DNA from: Leptospiraceae bacterium
GTDB taxonomy: Bacteria > Spirochaetota > Leptospiria > Leptospirales > Leptonemataceae
Length of the DNA: 9,339 bases
Direction: 5' to 3'
Assembly (NCBI GenBank): GCA_020440935.1
Contig: JAGRNC010000081.1
Location: 1-9,339 of the forward strand
The notes beneath the pieces are model-generated. The model was given only the letters and a program-made list of their open reading frames with translations, was not told the origin of the DNA and made no database searches. Positions 5,657-9,339 of this stretch are shown in pieces; the stretch's first letter is position 1; every line of letters starts with the position of its first letter. A program made the translations under genes and the position numbers.

Positions 5657-6466
5657 ATGTCAGCAGGAGAGCTGCATTATTTTAAGTTTGTTTCGGCTTT
5701 GATCGATACAGGGCTGTGGGCGAAAATGTCTCCCGCAGCCAGAACCCTGTATCCGGTATTGCTTCGATTTACAGATCGGCACTTTAAGCCAGTGTACCCG
5801 GGGACCAATGCGCTCCTCAAACTGACTGGCTTTAAGCAGAAATCTAGCCTGCGAAGGGCTAGAGAGGAACTCCAGAGCCTCGGCCTGGTTCACGTGGAGC
5901 GTGGGTCTGGGCGAACAAACTCTACGTATTACTTTCTTTTTGAGCGACTGAGCGCTCCCCAGAGGGGCGATGCAGCACCCCGCACCGATGCGCCGACAGA
6001 CTCCCCTGCGGAGCGAAAGGAATCCCCGGACCAGCAGATCCAGTCGCCCCCCAGGGACAGCTCCAGCCCGCCCTCGTACAACCAGATCCATATATCCATC
6101 CAAAATCATCCAGATTCCGGTAATGAGCCAGAGTCCAGGGACTGGGAGCTGGCGAGGAGTGAGTGTCTGCTGGCTGGAATTCCGCCCAGTCCGGAGAATG
6201 TGCAAAAAATTCTGTCCCGCGGAAAGCCGGATGGGTCAATGGCTTGGAATCAGATCCTGGAACGGTTAATCGGCCGAGTCTCCCCAGGAAGCCTGGAGTT
6301 ATTGCGCTCTTGCTTTCTGGCCGAGGAGGGTGGTTGGATCCGATTGCAGGACACGGTTCCGGAGTATTTAAAAACAATCCTTTTTCAAATGCACGATCAG
6401 ATCCTTTTTGAGCCGTCGGACGTACAGGCCACGGAAAGACACAGGCACTGGAATCAACTTATATGA
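5657..6466 (+). CDS. Winged-helix replication initiator-like protein
   Basis: This is a 269-residue protein. Residues about 5-95 form a helix-turn-helix/winged-helix domain: SPAARTLYPVLLRF, then GTNALLKLTGFKQKSSLRRAREELQSLGLVHVERGSG, and a Tyr/Phe-rich strand. That pattern is seen in plasmid and phage replication initiators and in the N-terminal domain of lambda O-type proteins. Residues about 100-160 are a Pro/Ser/Asp/Gln-rich linker. The C-terminal 100 residues are helical with no motif I recognise, perhaps a contact for helicase or loader. GAGGTGG precedes the ATG closely. Position after parAB, its own promoter and an antisense RNA in the leader all support a copy-controlled initiator. No catalytic (HUH or primase) motif is seen, so theta-type initiation is more likely. 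A transcription regulator is the alternative. The stop overlaps the next start (ATGA). Confidence 0.7.
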   Translation: MSAGELHYFKFVSALIDTGLWAKMSPAARTLYPVLLRFTDRHFKPVYPGTNALLKLTGFKQKSSLRRAREELQSLGLVHVERGSGRTNSTYYFLFERLSAPQRGDAAPRTDAPTDSPAERKESPDQQIQSPPRDSSSPPSYNQIHISIQNHPDSGNEPESRDWELARSECLLAGIPPSPENVQKILSRGKPDGSMAWNQILERLIGRVSPGSLELLRSCFLAEEGGWIRLQDTVPEYLKTILFQMHDQILFEPSDVQATERHRHWNQLI

Positions 6467-8991
6467 AGCCGATCCGAATTTCACATCCGCAAGTTTATCC
6501 CTTTCAGGACTTCGCAGGTCCTGGCACATCGAACATAGAAGACGGTCAGCTCCGATCGTGGCAGAGCGAAGCATCGGATCTGCCCGGACTGGTGGCATGC
6601 AAGGGACGATTCACCGAAGAGATTTGTTTTAATCAGATAACGCTGGAAAAGCATCCGGAATTGCCGGACTGTTTTCCCGATAATTTTCGATTCGAAATCT
6701 CGCAGGATGGCCAGGTCTGGGAGCCGATCTTGCGAGAGTCCGACTTCCGCCACCAGGGCAAAGAGCAGCTCTCCTGGAACTTTCCTTTAATCACTGCAAA
6801 GTACATTAAGTTTCTATTTATACGCGATAAACAAATAGAAGACGGCTATGTTGCGGCCTTTGGGGCATTTCGCGTAATGGTTTCCGGAATAGTGGACATT
6901 CAGGTTTCCGGGGAACTGGATCGGCTCTGGGTAAAGGATAATCTGATCGATCAGCGAAAAGACTATGGATGGTCCAGCCCACTACGGAGCCGCAAGGAAG
7001 AGGAGTTTATTCGACTGGATCTGGGCTCGGTAAACCGGGTGGGCGAAATCCGTTTGCTATCCAGGGATGTGGAGGATCCCCTCTTTCCCGAAGGATTCCA
7101 TATCTCCTACAGCGAAGACAACATCACCTGGCATCATCTTTTAGAAGAAAGTGGATTTCTGGCCGAGCCTGGTCAGTGGTACCGATGGCGCTTTCTTCCT
7201 CTAAACATTCGTTATATTCAGCTAACAATCTCGGAATCGTCGCGTACACGCGAGGGGAAGTTTCTTTCGCAAATTATCGAAGTGGAGCTATTTGCCTCGG
7301 CGGACCCTGTGGAAAAGCAAGATCGAAGTATGCCGGCCGAGCCAATTCCGCATGCATCGGTGCTGCGGTCGGGAATTGTGCGCCTGGCATTGGATGGAGA
7401 GGCCAGGGATGGCGTTGTGGTGCAGGGAAGCGATCGTCGATTGCGGGATGCGACTACGGATTTTAAGGGAATCGTTGAGCTTGCCTCGGATGGGGAAGAC
7501 CGGGAAAACATTGTCGTTCAGGGCAATGACCGCCGTTTGAAGCCAGCCAGCGAAGATCTTCCTGGAATTGTACGCCTGGCCAGAAACGGCGAGGAGCGGG
7601 CATTGCATGCAGTGCAGGCAAATGATGACCGATTGAAGTATGCTTCCGAAGAAAAAGCGGGTCTCGTGGAGCTGGCTGCGGATGCAGAAGACCGAGTGGG
7701 AGTGGCGGTCCAGGGTAGCGATTCCAGACTGAAATACTCTACAGAAAAGAATCCTGGAATTATTCGATTGGCTCCGGCTGGAAGCAATCGGCCTTCAGAA
7801 GCAGTGCAGGGTAGTGACCCTCGCCTGCGGGATGCATCCACCGAAACAAAAGGAATTATGCGATTTGCCCGTGCAGGGGAATCGGAATCTGAAACGGCCG
7901 TGCAGGGCAGCGATCCGCGACTGCGCGCGGCCACCGAAGAAACACCGGGCATCGTAGAGCTGGCCTCTGATGGAGAGACTCGGAACGGCGTTGTGGTTCA
8001 GGGCAGTGATTCACGGCTAAAATCGGCCACTGCAGAAGATTCAGGAATTGTTAAGCTTGCGCCGGAAGGGAGCAGTCTTTCCGGCCATGTGGTGCAATCC
8101 ACCGATCCGCGTTTGCACGATGCTCGAAAGCCCCTACCGCATGAACACGAATATGCTCCCATCGAGCATGACTTCAGCAGTCATGCTGGGACGATTCGGG
8201 TAGAGTCCTCCATGGGCGAATCCTTTGCCAGTGTTTCGCCGCCTCCGGTAGATCATGCTCCTGTGCAGGGAGTGAATCAGTCCTCGGGGGCCGGTCTGGC
8301 CGGGCGTTCGCAGGGCGATGGCGTTGTGGGCTACGGTGAGCTTACTGGAATGCTGGGGCTCTCCCGCCAGGGCGAAGGGGTTCGTGGCGCCGGTGGCTCC
8401 GGGCCTGGCGGACGGTTTTTATCGGAAAGTTTCTATTCCCTGGTGGCCGGCGGCCATGACGATCGGGGATTTCCGGTGTCCGACCTGGGTCTATGGGTGC
8501 GCGGGATCAGTCGATTCTCCGGGACGATCTATGCCGGTAAGAGCGGCGATCCGCTGGTTGCTCCAGTGGCCGCATTCTTTACGATTCGACAAAACGAAGT
8601 TCTGGGAGCCGGTGATCTCCTGGTGGCTACCAATGAAGAGGGCGTGCTGGCGCGCTGTTCAGAGAAAGGAAGCCGAAAGGCCATCGGTATAATAGTAGAA
8701 AAAGCCGCTGTAGTTCTGAATCCTCCCGCCGGATATCTTCCCGAAGAGCATAGCAGGGGAGGGCTGCAAAAGCCGGAAGGGATGGAGCTGGTGGCCTTTT
8801 CTGGCCCGGTTTATTTGCGGGTATCTGCCGAAGGGGGCAAAATCGAACCGGGCGATGCGTTGATTGCTTCCTATCAGCCTGGATGTTGTGAAAAAGCCTC
8901 TGATTCGGATCCTGCAACAGCCATCGTTGCCAAGGCTCTCGGGTATCATGAAAAAGGGGAGGGGCGCATTCTTGCCCTTCTCAGTCTTTGA
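6463..8991 (+). CDS. Phage tail-fibre-like protein with discoidin-like domains and 32-residue repeats
   Basis: This is an 842-residue protein. Residues about 1-140 and 143-278 are two beta-rich discoidin (F5/8 type C)-like modules, each with the pattern FRFEISQDGQVW or FHISYSEDNITW followed by YIKFLFI or YIQLTIS; such domains often bind carbohydrate. Residues 304-559 hold eight tandem 32-residue repeats with cores GIVxLAxxGE and VVQGSDxRL, typical of phage fibre shafts. A fibre-like link follows (LHDARKPLPHEHEYAPIEHDF), then a Gly-rich stretch. The C-terminal domain (about 690-842) contains FSGPVYLRVS, GGKIEPGDALIAS and AKALGYHEKGEGRILALLSL, a form common at the ends of fibre and spike proteins. 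There is no signal peptide. The ATG overlaps the rep stop as ATGA and has no strong ribosome binding site, so translation is probably coupled to rep. Likely role: host or surface binding in a virion or tail-like particle. Confidence 0.78.
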   Translation: MKPIRISHPQVYPFQDFAGPGTSNIEDGQLRSWQSEASDLPGLVACKGRFTEEICFNQITLEKHPELPDCFPDNFRFEISQDGQVWEPILRESDFRHQGKEQLSWNFPLITAKYIKFLFIRDKQIEDGYVAAFGAFRVMVSGIVDIQVSGELDRLWVKDNLIDQRKDYGWSSPLRSRKEEEFIRLDLGSVNRVGEIRLLSRDVEDPLFPEGFHISYSEDNITWHHLLEESGFLAEPGQWYRWRFLPLNIRYIQLTISESSRTREGKFLSQIIEVELFASADPVEKQDRSMPAEPIPHASVLRSGIVRLALDGEARDGVVVQGSDRRLRDATTDFKGIVELASDGEDRENIVVQGNDRRLKPASEDLPGIVRLARNGEERALHAVQANDDRLKYASEEKAGLVELAADAEDRVGVAVQGSDSRLKYSTEKNPGIIRLAPAGSNRPSEAVQGSDPRLRDASTETKGIMRFARAGESESETAVQGSDPRLRAATEETPGIVELASDGETRNGVVVQGSDSRLKSATAEDSGIVKLAPEGSSLSGHVVQSTDPRLHDARKPLPHEHEYAPIEHDFSSHAGTIRVESSMGESFASVSPPPVDHAPVQGVNQSSGAGLAGRSQGDGVVGYGELTGMLGLSRQGEGVRGAGGSGPGGRFLSESFYSLVAGGHDDRGFPVSDLGLWVRGISRFSGTIYAGKSGDPLVAPVAAFFTIRQNEVLGAGDLLVATNEEGVLARCSEKGSRKAIGIIVEKAAVVLNPPAGYLPEEHSRGGLQKPEGMELVAFSGPVYLRVSAEGGKIEPGDALIASYQPGCCEKASDSDPATAIVAKALGYHEKGEGRILALLSL
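7372..8139 (+). repeat. Eight tandem 96-bp coding repeats
   Basis: Eight in-frame units of exactly 32 codons lie in the fibre-like gene. Protein identity is clear (GIV/GII/GLV start, VVQ or AVQ at the middle, D-x-RL near the end), but the DNA has diverged, so this is an old array rather than a recent expansion. All units keep the same length, as expected for a regular beta shaft. Confidence 0.85.
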
Positions 8992-8998
8992 CCGTCGC

Positions 8999-9339
8999 TT
9001 ATCCGTCGGCTGGCATCTTCATTTCTAGATACAGCGCATTCTGTGTCCGGATTAGTTCGCCTATTTCGTTGTCAGGAAGGATCGTTTCTTGATCATCCAG
9101 TTCTTCGCCTGCCATGCGAAGTGCGGCCACCCTGGCGGCGCGCTCCACAGGATGCACAATCTGTCGGTTCGCGTATATATAGCAGCTCCATAGTAGCGCC
9201 GAAATCATTAGAAATCCGGTAAGTAAGATCATAAGCTCCAGGAGTTTCTGTCTTTTGTGCAGGTCTTTCAAGTTGATATAGATCCGTTCGCCGGGATCCG
9301 GCCCGGGTATATATTTAAAATCGCGCTCCTGCCTGAAGT
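8999..9339 (-). CDS. C-terminal part of a membrane sensor protein ending in a HAMP domain
   Basis: The gene runs off the right edge; the frame is open from 9339 to the TAA at 8999-9001 (112 residues visible). A TTG at 9271 could be read as a start, but the open frame continues upstream with protein-like sequence (FKYIPGPDPGERIYIN), so I treat the gene as partial. After that extracytoplasmic-looking end comes one membrane helix (LLELMILLTGFLMISALLW), then a HAMP domain: HPVERAARVAALRMAGEEL and the conserved NEIGEL turn, followed by TQNALYLEMK. HAMP domains normally pass signals to a kinase, methyl-accepting or cyclase domain, but here a stop follows at once. It may be truncated or a separate sensor half. 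It converges on the fibre-like gene with only 7 bases between stops. Confidence 0.75.
   Translation of the reverse strand, partial: FRQERDFKYIPGPDPGERIYINLKDLHKRQKLLELMILLTGFLMISALLWSCYIYANRQIVHPVERAARVAALRMAGEELDDQETILPDNEIGELIRTQNALYLEMKMPADG

Noticed and set aside
7372..8139. CRISPR-like or satellite array suggested by the regular 96-bp spacing
   Set aside because: The units are in-frame coding repeats with diverged DNA and no spacers; they encode a fibre shaft.
8950..8990. Weak hairpin (AGGGGC with GCCCTT) at the 3' end of the fibre gene as a terminator
   Set aside because: It is short, needs a wobble pair, lies inside the coding sequence and has no T-run.
9269..9271. TTG start giving a 90-residue HAMP protein
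   Set aside because: The frame continues open and protein-like to the window edge, so the gene is more likely partial.

Overview
The window is bacterial, of moderate GC (roughly mid-50s percent by eye). It looks like the maintenance region of a plasmid, or of a prophage that replicates as a plasmid. A parA-parB-rep block with phage-fibre-like coding recalls the LE1-type replicons of Leptospirales spirochaetes, but the host assignment is a low-confidence inference from gene order and protein style only.

Layout. Positions 1-449 hold no gene I can support, only hairpins and one uninterpreted open frame. From 3628 down to 450 lies a tightly packed minus-strand cluster: a regulator with a GAF-like domain, a degenerate sigma-54-type AAA+ domain and a Fis-like HTH (3628-2363), an unrecognised 326-residue protein (2366-1386), a protein with a signal peptide (starting at 1389), and a lysine-rich protein (860-450) in another frame. 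The first three are joined by 4-base stop/start overlaps (GTGA and ATGA). The last two may be one gene broken or joined by a +1 frame change near 860. Divergently, on the plus strand, come parA (3851-4609), parB (4593-5441), a control region (5442-5656), a winged-helix replication-type protein (5657-6466) and an 842-residue fibre-like protein (6463-8991) whose start overlaps the rep stop. At the right edge a convergent minus-strand gene, cut by the window, encodes a membrane segment plus a HAMP domain and then stops.

The most striking region is 5442-5656. A plus-strand promoter (TTGACA-16-CATAAT) drives rep with a leader of about 160 nt. Inside the leader, on the minus strand, sits a complete small transcription unit: promoter (TTGACA-16-CATTAT), a predicted RNA of about 57 nt with two hairpins, and a strong terminator with a UUCG loop and seven Ts. 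The sense leader also carries a hairpin followed by eight Ts (possible attenuator), a hairpin covering the rep ribosome binding site, and a long-range pairing that would compete with both the antisense RNA and that hairpin. This looks like an antisense-RNA copy-number switch.

A second link is a 16-bp palindrome, TGTCGGNNATNCGACA-like, found three times: twice between the regulator and parA (3668-3683, 3767-3782) and once inside the rep promoter (5467-5482). One DNA-binding protein, ParB or the degenerate regulator, may therefore tie partition, the divergent operon and replication together.
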